Of a stretch of DNA of 64,000 nt, positions 48,301 to 57,551 are shown piece by piece. The stretch comes from Methanocatella intestini (GTDB lineage Archaea > Methanobacteriota > Methanobacteria > Methanobacteriales > Methanobacteriaceae): NCBI RefSeq assembly GCF_002252585.1, contig NZ_NQLD01000008.1; one strand, written 5' to 3'. Each line of letters starts with the position of its first letter. Within the stretch, counting starts at the first letter, position 1. The notes beneath the pieces are model-generated. The model saw nothing but the letters and a program-made list of their open reading frames with translations. It had not been told where the DNA came from and searched no databases. The position numbers and the translations under genes are program-made.

Positions 48301-49871
48301 ATTTTATTGTTAAAGTTTCCAACAAAGTTTAAAGTATCTCTCATTTTAATAGCTGGATTTAAATTACCGTTTTCATCAAAGAAACTAGAATAATTACTTT
48401 CCGTAACTGTGTAAATTGTACCATTAAAAACATACACCGGTTTTGATGGATCTACAGCTCCTTCAGGAGTTAATATTAAAGAACCATGACATTTGTTGTT
48501 TGAAATTGTGTAAGTATCTTTATCTGCTTCAGCAGCATCAATTGCATATTTATTAGTGGTAGTTATGTCATTACCTGTAATAACAATATTTGCAGGGAAT
48601 TTAGTGCTGGACACTTTTTTAAGTAAAACACCAACACCAGTATTGGAAACTATATTATTATTTGTAACAGTTAAATAATCATATTTACCCATTTGAAAAA
48701 TACCTGCAGAAGTATTGGTAGTTACATTATTATTTTTAATTGAAATATAATTACCTTCTGCCTGAATTCCATAACCGTTACCATGAATGTCAACAACATT
48801 ACCAGTTACATTGGAATAATCTCCTGCAAGAATTCCAGCACCCATAAGTAATGCATTTTGAATTATATTATTGGAAACTAAAGAGGAATTACCTACAGCA
48901 ATTGCATAGTCCCCACCTACAGTTTCATTAGTGTTGAAATCTTTACCTGTAGCATTGATAATTTTATTATCAGTTACAATAGTACCTACACCAGTAGAAG
49001 AAATGGATCTGTAATTACCGATGATAGTATTGGAACTTGCATTGTTATAATTTCCCATAAGCTGAATAGCATAATTCCATGAAGTTGGAACAATTGTTGC
49101 TTTTATAGTATTGTTGAAAATTACATTGTAATTAGATATAGCTCCAACAAAAGCTCCCCCACCATAACTGGACAAATAAATTCCATTTGCATCATCAGTG
49201 TATAAATAATTATCAGCTATGTAATTGTAATGAGCCCCACCAAGTACAATTAAAGAAGTAGACCTGGAACCATGCCCATAAGTTGCTCCATAAGTAGCTA
49301 GCACATTGTTTGTAATATTATTATAACTAGAACCCGGATTTAAAGCAATAGGGAAAGAACTTGGACCGGAATTGTTTATTTTATTATTGAAAATATTACA
49401 TTTGGTAGCCTCATTAAGAAATATTCCCTGAATATCAGTACCTTTATTTGCAATATTTAAGTTAGATACACTACTTCCAGAGGATTCTTTTAAAAGAACC
49501 ACAGTACAATCCTGCATTTTATTAGTTGATGTACCTACAACATTTAAAGGTTTATTTAAAATAAATTTTTTATCACTGAAAGTTCCATCCAAACTCATAG
49601 TATCTCCAGAATTAACAGAAGATGATTTGAGAGTACCATTCTCGTCAAAATAAGTACCATAATTAGATGAACTTACTGTATGAGACGCAGGTGCAGCTAT
49701 AACACCACTATCAGAATAGTAATTATAACTAACTGGCTCATAAGATACCATACTATCTGAAATTATATTATCATCAACTGTTGCATTAACATCTTCAGCA
49801 GCACTAACTGCTCCGAGAGATACAAAAATCAATAATAATAAAATTAAAGAAAATTTAATATTTTTTACCAT
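45396..49871 (-). CDS. Adhesin-like protein 4 (NosD-type beta-helix plus Ig-like repeats)
   Basis: 1491 residues. The signal peptide starts MVKNIKFSLILLLLIF and ends SLGAVSA. Beta-helix of the NosD type covers about residues 60-950, with an internal repeat of the opening unit (SNYGTYFDENGTL and later SNYSSFFDENGNL). Then five to six Big_1-like domains run to the end, the last four with NGVFYTKTTDANGVATLGI-like units. No C-terminal membrane segment. GTGAT precedes ATG 49871. Its Ig part resembles ALP 1 and ALP 2, its helix part ALP 3, so it looks like a mosaic of the two types. Confidence 0.85.
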   Translation of the reverse strand: MVKNIKFSLILLLLIFVSLGAVSAAEDVNATVDDNIISDSMVSYEPVSYNYYSDSGVIAAPASHTVSSSNYGTYFDENGTLKSSSVNSGDTMSLDGTFSDKKFILNKPLNVVGTSTNKMQDCTVVLLKESSGSSVSNLNIANKGTDIQGIFLNEATKCNIFNNKINNSGPSSFPIALNPGSSYNNITNNVLATYGATYGHGSRSTSLIVLGGAHYNYIADNYLYTDDANGIYLSSYGGGAFVGAISNYNVIFNNTIKATIVPTSWNYAIQLMGNYNNASSNTIIGNYRSISSTGVGTIVTDNKIINATGKDFNTNETVGGDYAIAVGNSSLVSNNIIQNALLMGAGILAGDYSNVTGNVVDIHGNGYGIQAEGNYISIKNNNVTTNTSAGIFQMGKYDYLTVTNNNIVSNTGVGVLLKKVSSTKFPANIVITGNDITTTNKYAIDAAEADKDTYTISNNKCHGSLILTPEGAVDPSKPVYVFNGTIYTVTESNYSSFFDENGNLNPAIKMRDTLNFVGNFNNKIMLITEGIKILGKNAVFTDSMFKVTTNHVWIENVTIINKNSSSLNRWGVNVVDTNQVMILNNNISVVDPNAAYAIYIYRSGNVEVVNNTLYSHGNYLTYTVLGYGAENCAISGNVINTLGTGELHLYEASKCIDGKNDVKEIFRTYGILMIYSSDNEVLNNNVTVKSLVNQPRATVNGNFSTNSLVGIDFYFDSSNNIISGNNIHVEGKDNYLYGMGVIGSETGSGSSKYSSNNKFVDNNVEVIGNYFATGIIAGYNSKNNLIKDNDVKISADNVNYGITLELSQSSTIVNNKVNAAAEVIYGMEAYSSNNNKISGNIISGTGNMVYGFAGYASSNNVISNNKITSNGNGKAISFKNYDSIKEGNAGIRFVAISTGNIIDNNEIVSNVGYPVDLDTKSVNNTITNNYLVGKEGSGNDGVNNSKNNIVNNNYKYIFENVVFADVTVSYLDNATIKITAKLPYTGGLAAQAAFYINGVKIGSAVFNDGVATLKYQLNESYVPGYYSITAVLSKVNYKSVNATANLIVTKGKLNIKVDEVIGKAGNKVYFTATVKNVLGNGVRGITVEFFTDGRYAGKAVSDENGIAKFVYEIPKSFTGSHPISANASENNYYLGSSATSKLTIGDMVYTVISAKDVVMYYKNGTRLEGTLKDLNGNAIAGADVKITINGVTYTKTTDKDGKFSMGLNLVAGEYSVYIKFDSNAKQWGSDAKVNVLIKSTISSRDVTKMFRNDTQYYAVFYDGHGNLLKNTEVKFNINGVWYTKKTNAVGTAGLNIQLYPGKYIITAVGPNGEQKGNTVTVLSLLTENHDLVKYFKNASAYSVKVIKQDGSVAGAGEKVTFNINGVFYTKTTDANGVATLGIGLLPGDYIVTAIYKDCMVSNKITVKNVMFTDNLDMKYNDGSKFTATLIDGQGKPYANQNITFNVNGVFYNKVTDSNGIASLGIRLLSGKYIITSIWENLQIGNTITIRQ

Positions 49872-50017
49872 TTTATATCACATCATTAATTATATTAAAT
49901 ATAATTTAAGCAAAGTTCAATAAAGTATACCTTGCAAAAAATACATTATAATTAAAGTTATGGTAAGGGAAAATATTTAAAAATTACTATAAAAAAAGAA
50001 ATTAAATGAAGAATGAT

Positions 50018-53000
50018 TTAATAATCATCTTCATCGTTTTCGTGTTTGTTTCTAGCATACCCGACGACAAATATTGCAATCAAACAGATTACTGCAATAA
50101 TAAGTACAACAGGAGTACTTGATTGACCAGCTGCAGATTTAGATGCAGAACTTTTAGAAATTTCATGAGCAGTAGCTCCAGATTGACCTTTAGATGAATC
50201 TGATTGTGAAGAAGCATCTTTAGATTGAGGTGATGCAATTTTTGCATCAGCCGGATCAACAGAAGTATCTAATCCCGCCGCAGTTGCCCCACCAGCTTCA
50301 CCACTGCCACTTTGATCATTATTAGTAGTTCCATTTACCAAGACTTGGTCATTATTATTATCATCAGTATCTGAAGTATCTCCATTTGAATCATCAGGAT
50401 TAGAACTATCAGAGCTACTGTCATCTTTGTAAAGAGGATCAGTTAATGTAGCTTGAGCCAATATTTGAGAATACTTAGCTTTATCAGCAGAAGATAATGA
50501 ACTAGACTGTATAAGTTTCATGTTGAAATCCAAATTCTTACATGTGTGGTGACAACAAGCAACACCATACTGAATAGCCATTTGAATCATATTATCTGCT
50601 AATTTAGTCACCATGTCTGGACTAGCATCCCATTTACCTTGATAATTTAAATACATCATCCATGCAGCCATAGATTGCCAAGCAGCTGCTTGAGCAACAT
50701 TACCTACACCACTTGCAAGACCCAAATAAGTATTAGCTATTTCATTACCTAATTGAGTGTTTAAATTCTTATTAGCTACAATCAAACCACCATATAAATT
50801 TTGCATTTGAGCAGCATAGGATAATGAACCTGCACGTGTACTGAATAATGCATTATAATATAATGGATTTAATATTTTACTACGAATTTCAAATTCAAGC
50901 TCTTCATCGTAAGTTCTACTAATATAGTCATTTTTATTCCTTATATCTACAAATGCAGTGTCAGGTTTAGCACCTAACTGTTTAGCTGCATTGTATAAAC
51001 CACCAAACCAATCATAGTAATCATCAGAATCGAAGAATCTCCAAGTACTATCAAAGTTTTGAGTAATCAAATCAACTTTACCAAGCAAGTATTCATAGTT
51101 TTTCCTTTCGTTGTTAATTACGATATTACCATGTTCATCAAGAGTCCAGGAATAAGATACTCTGCTAAGATAAATATCCGCTAAATCCGAATTAATTGTA
51201 GTGATATTCCAGTTTGCAGTATTTGGTATAAGAGAATTCATACCAGTACCTTCCAAAACAGCACCAGGAAGACCAAATAACCTATCAGTCATCGGATTTT
51301 CAGCATAATGCTTTTTCAGGAAGTTGTTTGAAACATCATCATCAGTGGAATTTAAAGCTAAACTAACAGCTGTTAACATTAATTTAATCCAATTAGTATT
51401 ACTTGTAACCATACTTGCAAATACATCAACTCTAGGTCTGTTTACCACTGAACCATTACTTAATTTTACAGTTAAATTATTAATTGGAATTAACTCAACA
51501 CCAGTAATGTCTCCAGATCTGGACCATGTCGGTTTACAGCCGAGGAAATACATAAATTCTGCAACACCAATACCTTCAGTCCTTAATATTTCAGTACCCC
51601 ACAATATTAAAGCAGTAAGTTCAGGCCAGCTTCCATGTTCTTCATAATAATTTGCAAGAAGCAAATCTACAACATTTACTGCAGACTCATAAGCTGCTTT
51701 AGAAGGCATTTTTGAAGCATCAGAACTGTGACCAATATGTCCGGTAGGTATTGAATCACTATAAGCAGGATCTGCAAACAAACCTGCAGTAGTATAACTA
51801 CCAGATAATGCTGCTAACAATGCATTCCATTCATTATTGTTTTGTATTTGAGAAATTACTTTTGAAGCAAATACTAATGATTCATATAAGCCAGAAGATT
51901 TGTTATAAACTTTAAACTCATCCATTTCAGCTAATTTATCAACACTAGCTGTACCATTTACAAGATTTTCAACAAATGACCTGAACCAGTTAATTACAAC
52001 TAATTTTTGACCTTCATACTGACGGTCACCTTTAATATCATCATAGTAATCCTTATTTTTTAATTCTGGATAAATATGATGCAATATTTGAGTATATACA
52101 TCAGTTCTTGAAGTTGTTATTGTAATAACTTCTTCAACAAGTTCAGTTCCATTTAAAACTTTACCAAGAGTATGTAAACCGAAAGTATTGAAATCTTCTG
52201 CCATACTATCCAAGTAATTATGTAATCCTTCAAGCCAATCATCAAATTTTTGACCATCAGCAGGTTTGTCAAAACCTAAAGTAGGAGCTAATTCTAAAAT
52301 TAACTTTTTATAAGCCTCTGCATTAGCTGAAACATTATTTTTTACTTGTTCATTATAGTGGTCGATGTAATTGGATAATGTAGTATAATTACCATATAAC
52401 TCTGAAATTACCATTGCAGGAGTCATATGAGTGATCATCATAGAACCTATCCTATCTCTAGCTACCATAGCTTCCCCAGGGTTTGATACAATATATGGAT
52501 ATATAGTAGGAGTTAATGTTAACTCAAATGTCCAGTCACCTTCATGAACACCAATATTTCTACCAGGTAACCACTCTACAGTACCGTGAGTACCTAAATT
52601 AATAATTGCATCACAACCAATAGTCTTATCTAACCATTTATAAAAGGTAACATATTGCTGATGAGGCGGCAATGTCAAATCGTGATAATTTTGAATCTCC
52701 TCCCAACCTCTACTTGGTTGGAAAGTGATGAATACCTTACCAAACCACATTCCTGGAATTACAATATATGTCTTATTATATACCATTATTTCTCCAAGAC
52801 CGGCACCCCAACGGTCAACCATTTGCTTATACAATGTTTGATTCATATCTTTAGTCAAGTTATAAAACTCATCTAATGTAATCAACTGATGATGTTCCAT
52901 TAACTGATTCCAATATTTTTCAACATACTGATTTAACAAACCTTGAGCCCAGGTACCTTTGTTACCCATTTCAATTATTAAATCAGACAAATCATCAACA

Positions 53001-54844
53001 GACGGAATGTCGGACTTATCCATTCCAATATCATATCCCGCATCAGCTAAATGCTCAAGTATATCATGAGCACTTTGGAAAACATCTAAATAAGATGCAC
53101 CAATTTCTGCTTTACCCGGCGGATAATTGTACAAAACAACTGACACAACTTTGGAAGAATTATCCATATCTTTTAAATCTGCCCATCCAGTAGTCATTTT
53201 GACCATTTTTTCTATACCGGACTGCACAACATGTACTTTACCCATATTATCTTTATATGATAAAATAACAGGACCAAAGACTCCTTCAAAGCTAGGAATA
53301 GAAACTGAAAATGTCCACTCCATTTGAGCACCAAGCTCACTGTCAAAACTGGTTTGAGAAATATCCACCAAACCTTTAACAACAGTTAAATTAATTTTAA
53401 CCAAATCATCTTCAGCAGATCCTTTACCATAATCTAGAGACCAGCTGTATAATGAAGCTATAGCTGATATACCAATTTGAGAAGTTTGAGTAAGAGTTAA
53501 TAAAATTGAAGACATTGATGGAGTAATACCTGTTTTAAATATATTAAAAGCAGATCTACCATTTGCTTCATAAGTTCTAATCAAAGCATCCACAACACTT
53601 CCACCACAGTAGTAAGAAGCAATAGCTATGAATTTGGTTTCAGGATTTTTCATATTCATATATTTGTTTTCAAATTGTCTGAACAATTCTGCAGGATTCA
53701 ATTCAGTTTTCATCCACTGCTCATATTCTCCAGTCATCCAATTTAAACTTCCCTTTTTATCATCATTATATCCAGGATGTGATAGAATCCACTGATTAAT
53801 TTCACTGGCTTTTGGAACTACAGAAAACATTCCAAAATCCGGATGGTAAATACCGCATTCAGGACTTAATTGGGGAGCCCCACCTTCCTGAAGTGTAGGA
53901 TTTGTGTATTTTTGAGGATTAATTAAATAATAAACATATTTCAAGTAATTTTCCATGTTTGATTTTAAAACATCAGAATTATTAATATCCTGAGCCTGGA
54001 AATAAGAACCTATATATGTATTTTCAACAGTATTGTAAGAATTATCTGCTGCACTTGCTCCTACAAAATGAATACCTATATTCTTAATTATTTCATCATT
54101 ATAAACACCAAAAGTATAAGCAACATTATATTTTGCATTAGCTGGTGAAGAGCTTAACAAATTCTTTAACACCTGAGAAGTAAAAAGACTATATGAACCT
54201 TCAGCAAACATATCAACATGCACGAAGTTAGCATACTCTAATAACCATTCTCTAGTCTTGTCATAGTCAGTTGTACTTATATATGCAACCCTTTTAGATA
54301 AACTCATTAAATAGTCTACTTTTTCTGAGTGTGATTCATAAGATACTAAAAGCATAATATCTGGAACAAACATGTAATTAACTAAAACAGAAGAATGACT
54401 TCCAAGATTTACATTTTCTGTGTGAGTCTCATAAGTAGAATAGCTAAGTTGAACTTTATAATTGCCGGCAGCTAAATTACCAATTGAATAAGCACCTCCA
54501 GCACCAGTTTTACCAGCAAATACTAGATTATTTGATGAATCCAAAACTGTAATATTAACACCTGCCAAATCCACTCCGTCTTCAACCCAGGTTTTTGTAG
54601 TTGGATTATAAGAATCCTTAGTATGAATATCAATACTACTGTCTCCAGCATTAGCAGAAATTACATCAGTATAATAAATATTGCTAACTTCATCTACACT
54701 AACACCTATAACATCCCCTAGAACATCATTACTAACTATTGTTTCGTTGTTAGAAACATCCTGCGCAGATACTATGCCCATTGTCATAATAAACATTAAT
54801 AATAGACAAAAAATAATAAATGCACTTTTATTTAACCTTTTAAT
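50018..54844 (-). CDS. Secreted, membrane-anchored CobN-like protein
   Basis: About 1608 residues. From an ATT start at 54844, preceded by GGGGGTGA, a full signal peptide KRLNKSAFIIFCLLLMFIM...SAQD is read; the first ATG (54796) would lose its charged half. A carboxypeptidase-regulatory-like beta domain (about 60-135) comes next. A long CobN / magnesium-chelatase H-type region (about 145-1450) follows, with NLGTHGTVEWLPGRN, YIVSNPGEAMVARDR and ILWGTEILRTEGIG. A Ser/Asp-rich linker and a C-terminal membrane helix before NKHENDEDDY end the protein. CobN normally acts in the cytosol with ATPase partners, so outside the cell it more likely binds a tetrapyrrole or metal than inserts metal. Confidence 0.82.
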   Translation of the reverse strand: MKRLNKSAFIIFCLLLMFIMTMGIVSAQDVSNNETIVSNDVLGDVIGVSVDEVSNIYYTDVISANAGDSSIDIHTKDSYNPTTKTWVEDGVDLAGVNITVLDSSNNLVFAGKTGAGGAYSIGNLAAGNYKVQLSYSTYETHTENVNLGSHSSVLVNYMFVPDIMLLVSYESHSEKVDYLMSLSKRVAYISTTDYDKTREWLLEYANFVHVDMFAEGSYSLFTSQVLKNLLSSSPANAKYNVAYTFGVYNDEIIKNIGIHFVGASAADNSYNTVENTYIGSYFQAQDINNSDVLKSNMENYLKYVYYLINPQKYTNPTLQEGGAPQLSPECGIYHPDFGMFSVVPKASEINQWILSHPGYNDDKKGSLNWMTGEYEQWMKTELNPAELFRQFENKYMNMKNPETKFIAIASYYCGGSVVDALIRTYEANGRSAFNIFKTGITPSMSSILLTLTQTSQIGISAIASLYSWSLDYGKGSAEDDLVKINLTVVKGLVDISQTSFDSELGAQMEWTFSVSIPSFEGVFGPVILSYKDNMGKVHVVQSGIEKMVKMTTGWADLKDMDNSSKVVSVVLYNYPPGKAEIGASYLDVFQSAHDILEHLADAGYDIGMDKSDIPSVDDLSDLIIEMGNKGTWAQGLLNQYVEKYWNQLMEHHQLITLDEFYNLTKDMNQTLYKQMVDRWGAGLGEIMVYNKTYIVIPGMWFGKVFITFQPSRGWEEIQNYHDLTLPPHQQYVTFYKWLDKTIGCDAIINLGTHGTVEWLPGRNIGVHEGDWTFELTLTPTIYPYIVSNPGEAMVARDRIGSMMITHMTPAMVISELYGNYTTLSNYIDHYNEQVKNNVSANAEAYKKLILELAPTLGFDKPADGQKFDDWLEGLHNYLDSMAEDFNTFGLHTLGKVLNGTELVEEVITITTSRTDVYTQILHHIYPELKNKDYYDDIKGDRQYEGQKLVVINWFRSFVENLVNGTASVDKLAEMDEFKVYNKSSGLYESLVFASKVISQIQNNNEWNALLAALSGSYTTAGLFADPAYSDSIPTGHIGHSSDASKMPSKAAYESAVNVVDLLLANYYEEHGSWPELTALILWGTEILRTEGIGVAEFMYFLGCKPTWSRSGDITGVELIPINNLTVKLSNGSVVNRPRVDVFASMVTSNTNWIKLMLTAVSLALNSTDDDVSNNFLKKHYAENPMTDRLFGLPGAVLEGTGMNSLIPNTANWNITTINSDLADIYLSRVSYSWTLDEHGNIVINNERKNYEYLLGKVDLITQNFDSTWRFFDSDDYYDWFGGLYNAAKQLGAKPDTAFVDIRNKNDYISRTYDEELEFEIRSKILNPLYYNALFSTRAGSLSYAAQMQNLYGGLIVANKNLNTQLGNEIANTYLGLASGVGNVAQAAAWQSMAAWMMYLNYQGKWDASPDMVTKLADNMIQMAIQYGVACCHHTCKNLDFNMKLIQSSSLSSADKAKYSQILAQATLTDPLYKDDSSSDSSNPDDSNGDTSDTDDNNNDQVLVNGTTNNDQSGSGEAGGATAAGLDTSVDPADAKIASPQSKDASSQSDSSKGQSGATAHEISKSSASKSAAGQSSTPVVLIIAVICLIAIFVVGYARNKHENDEDDY

Positions 54845-55107
54845 CTTTTCACCCCCTGTTCCAATTAATTATTTTAAAAGTATAGCAATATTATTATAAA
54901 TTACTATAATTGTAAATAATACTTTACAATATATAAAACTTGCTAAAATTTTGAATAACTAAAAAACAATAAAATGAAAATTAATTTATAAATTATCTTA
55001 AAGATTATTAAAAAATGTTAATAATTCATACATAAAATAAAAAAATAGCTAAAAAAAGATTAAATCAAATTTCATCCAAATAAAAAAAAACTAAAAATAA
55101 ATATTAA
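54845..55107. other. AT-rich intergenic region between the CobN-like gene and RNase P RNA
   Basis: It contains the ribosome site of the CobN-like gene (54849-54856) and an A-run at 55082-55090 that reads as T9 on the minus strand, a likely terminator for RNase P RNA. I see no coding frame or further structure. Confidence 0.5.
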
Positions 55108-55392
55108 TGGCATGTTAAGAGTAACCCACCTTCTGTTTAACAGCATTCATCTTAGCGAACTACTTTTGCCTCTTACAGTAGTCATCAGCATTTTTTGTTC
55201 TTGCATCCTATGGAATGGCCGTTTCACCGATTCTTTCAATGTCCTCAATTAAATATCATAGTCAACCATTAAAAGACGTGTCGTTTCTGCTCCAGAGTCA
55301 TACCTCTCAGTATACGTTTTTCAACGCCATAGTCTGTAACGATGGGCGGAGTTTCCTTAGTTAAAAAACCAACAGCTGTCTTTAACTTGCCA
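55108..55392 (-). ncRNA. rnpB: RNase P RNA (archaeal)
   Basis: 285 nt. The ends pair as helix P1: TGGCAAGTTAA at the 5' end with TTAACATGCCA at the 3' end (one A-A mismatch). Near the 5' end is the conserved GGAAACTCCGCCC block, and near the 3' end ACAGAAGGTGGGTTAC, both recognisable RNase P core elements. It starts only 13 bases after the initiator tRNA-Met, with no room for its own promoter, so the two are made as one transcript. A T9 run (complement of 55082-55090) follows the 3' end. Confidence 0.88.
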
Positions 55393-55405
55393 TATTTATA
55401 AAAAG

Positions 55406-55480
<75 letters not shown>

Positions 55481-55532
55481 ATATAATAAAAAGGTAGTAA
55501 TTTAAAACTACAATATATAGTCTATGAAATAA

Positions 55533-55546
55533 ACTATATAAATGTT
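55533..55546 (-). promoter_or_regulatory. Promoter of the tRNA-iMet / RNase P RNA unit
   Basis: The minus-strand 14-mer AACATTTATATAGT is the third copy of the tRNA promoter element. It predicts a start near 55512, giving a leader of about 32 nt. Confidence 0.6.
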
Positions 55547-55573
55547 TCTATAAAAATAAGATGAAGATAATGA

Positions 55574-56101
55574 TTAATTATCTTCCAAACTTTCAATTCT
55601 TTTGTCAATTTCTTCTAATTTTTTCTCAGTCTCTTTTTGAAAAGCTTTAGAAGATTTTTTAAATTTTTTAAAGCTTTTTTCCAAATCATCAACAGATTGA
55701 GTTGTTTTATCAAATCTGTCTTCAAGGTCTTTTAAATCATTAGTAGTAGCTAAAGACCAACTTTGAATTAATTCTTCACTTTTTTCATCTAAAAAAGCAT
55801 CAATTTTATTAGAAAATGCATCAGTATTTAATCCAGACATATCAATATCACTTAATTTAATTTTAATTCTTTTACTCATTGATTCTTCCTCTTTAGACTC
55901 TTCAACAGTGTCTTTTTCCCTAGATAAATCATCATAGTCAGAATCATTTTGTAATATTTCACCCATATGCGGATCTGCAGTAGTTGGAACATAAGTACGT
56001 AACTTCTGAACAGATGCTGGATTATTTTGCAGATAATAATAAACTAAAACTAAAATAGCTACTATTAAAATTACAATTGCAACAACATCAATAGGACTCA
56101 T
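55574..56101 (-). CDS. Membrane-anchored coiled-coil protein B
   Basis: 175 residues. One N-terminal membrane helix (about 5-25), an acidic Ser/Glu-rich stretch, then a C-terminal coiled coil (about 105-175) ending KLEEIDKRIESLEDN. No enzyme motif. AAGGTGAT lies before the ATG, nine bases after protein A. Topology suggests a cytosolic coiled-coil tail. Unknown function. Confidence 0.7.
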   Translation of the reverse strand: MSPIDVVAIVILIVAILVLVYYYLQNNPASVQKLRTYVPTTADPHMGEILQNDSDYDDLSREKDTVEESKEEESMSKRIKIKLSDIDMSGLNTDAFSNKIDAFLDEKSEELIQSWSLATTNDLKDLEDRFDKTTQSVDDLEKSFKKFKKSSKAFQKETEKKLEEIDKRIESLEDN

Positions 56102-56110
56102 AATATCACC

Positions 56111-56512
56111 TTATTGTTTTTTGAGTTTAGCTTCTTTAGCTTCGATTTCTTTAAGCATTTTTTCTAGTTTTTTCTGTTCTGTTTGTGCTTCCAGGCGAGC
56201 TAAACGTTCATTAATTTCACTGTGTAAGTAACCAACTTCACTTCTCACTTGTGTTGTTGATTGTCTTATAGCTGAAAGGCTGTCTTGTTGCTCTTGCGGT
56301 AATGGAATTGGATTATCCATTAAACGTTTAGATTCAATATCTTTTTCAACCATTGACATCTTCTTAAGTTCTATCTCTTTTTCAAGAAGTACTATAGAAG
56401 CTTTAGATTTAGCAACACTTTTCCATTGAGCAGCAACAATAATCACAACAAAAGCTATTATAATTAAAATAATTAAAATAAAAAGTTGGTCAGGTATTGT
56501 TGGAATATCCAT
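56111..56512 (-). CDS. Membrane-anchored coiled-coil protein A
   Basis: 133 residues. An N-terminal membrane helix (about 8-28), then two coiled-coil stretches (KASIVLLEKEIELKK and EINERLARLEAQTEQKK to the end). GGAGG five bases upstream of ATG. It is co-transcribed with protein B, and the shared topology suggests the two act together. It diverges from map. Unknown function. Confidence 0.7.
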   Translation of the reverse strand: MDIPTIPDQLFILIILIIIAFVVIIVAAQWKSVAKSKASIVLLEKEIELKKMSMVEKDIESKRLMDNPIPLPQEQQDSLSAIRQSTTQVRSEVGYLHSEINERLARLEAQTEQKKLEKMLKEIEAKEAKLKKQ

Positions 56513-56603
56513 AATTGCCTCCGTATTAATTTAGTATATTAATAATTAATATAAAATAAAGTATATAAATATTATTATAATAATTAAAGAAAGGTTTGTT
56601 AAG

Positions 56604-57524
56604 ATGATTGATTCTTATTTAAAAGCAGGTAAAATTCTTTCCAAAATAAGAAAAGAAGCCTCAAAAATGATTAAAGAAGGAACATTAGTACTTGATTTAG
56701 TTGAATTTGTAGAAAATGAAACTATTAAACAGGGAGCAGGTATTTCATTTCCATGTAATGTATCAATAAATGAAGTAGCTGCACATTATACATCTCCATC
56801 AAATGATGAAACAATGATTTATGCCGGAGATTTAGTTAAATTAGATTTAGGTACTGAAATTGACGGATATATTGCAGATTCAGCTATTACAGTAATGGCA
56901 CCGGGTAAAAATTTAGATGAACGTTTTAGCCAGGATGAAATAAATTTAAGGCAGGACATTATTGAAGCATCTGCAGCAGGACTGGATGCAGCCATAAGTA
57001 CTGTTAGAGCAGGAGTAAGTGTTGAAGAAATTGGTGCTGCTGTTGAAGAAGCTATAAACGAATATAAGTTAAATCCAATAGCTAATCTTACAGGACACAG
57101 TTTAGAACAATACAACCTACATGCAGGAATTTCAGTTCCGAATATAGACAACCATGATGAAACAATCCTGGAAGAAGGTCAGGCAGTAGCTATTGAACCA
57201 TTTGCAACTGACGGAATAGGATTTGTAAATGATGCTCCAGGAACATACATTTATTCTTTCTTAGCTAACAAACCGTTTAGATTAAAACACACAAAAAATG
57301 TATTAACTCATATTAAACACAATTATCAGTATTTACCATTTTCCGGAAGATGGTTAACAGAAGAATTTAAAGAAAACAGATTAAATGCATCTTTAAAACA
57401 ATTATCTGAAGCAATGGCCATTTATCCATACCATCCACTTAAAGAAAAAACAGGCTGCCTTGTAAGTCAGAAAGAACACACAGTAATTGTTGAAAAAGAA
57501 GGCTGTACAGTTACAACTTTATAA
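56604..57524 (+). CDS. map: Methionine aminopeptidase, type II
   Basis: 306 residues. Removes N-terminal Met from new proteins. The metal ligands are visible: the two Asp of KLDLGTEIDGYIADSA (about 92-107), the His in LTGHSLEQY (about 157), the Glu in AIEPFATDG and the final Glu near the C-terminus in SQKEHTVIVEKEG. The insertion between the second-to-last and last ligands (about 205-275) marks type II, as usual in archaea. GGTTTG upstream is a weak ribosome site. It converges on frhB. Confidence 0.95.
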   Translation: MIDSYLKAGKILSKIRKEASKMIKEGTLVLDLVEFVENETIKQGAGISFPCNVSINEVAAHYTSPSNDETMIYAGDLVKLDLGTEIDGYIADSAITVMAPGKNLDERFSQDEINLRQDIIEASAAGLDAAISTVRAGVSVEEIGAAVEEAINEYKLNPIANLTGHSLEQYNLHAGISVPNIDNHDETILEEGQAVAIEPFATDGIGFVNDAPGTYIYSFLANKPFRLKHTKNVLTHIKHNYQYLPFSGRWLTEEFKENRLNASLKQLSEAMAIYPYHPLKEKTGCLVSQKEHTVIVEKEGCTVTTL

Positions 57525-57551
57525 AAAAAAAATAAAAAATAAAAAGAAGAT

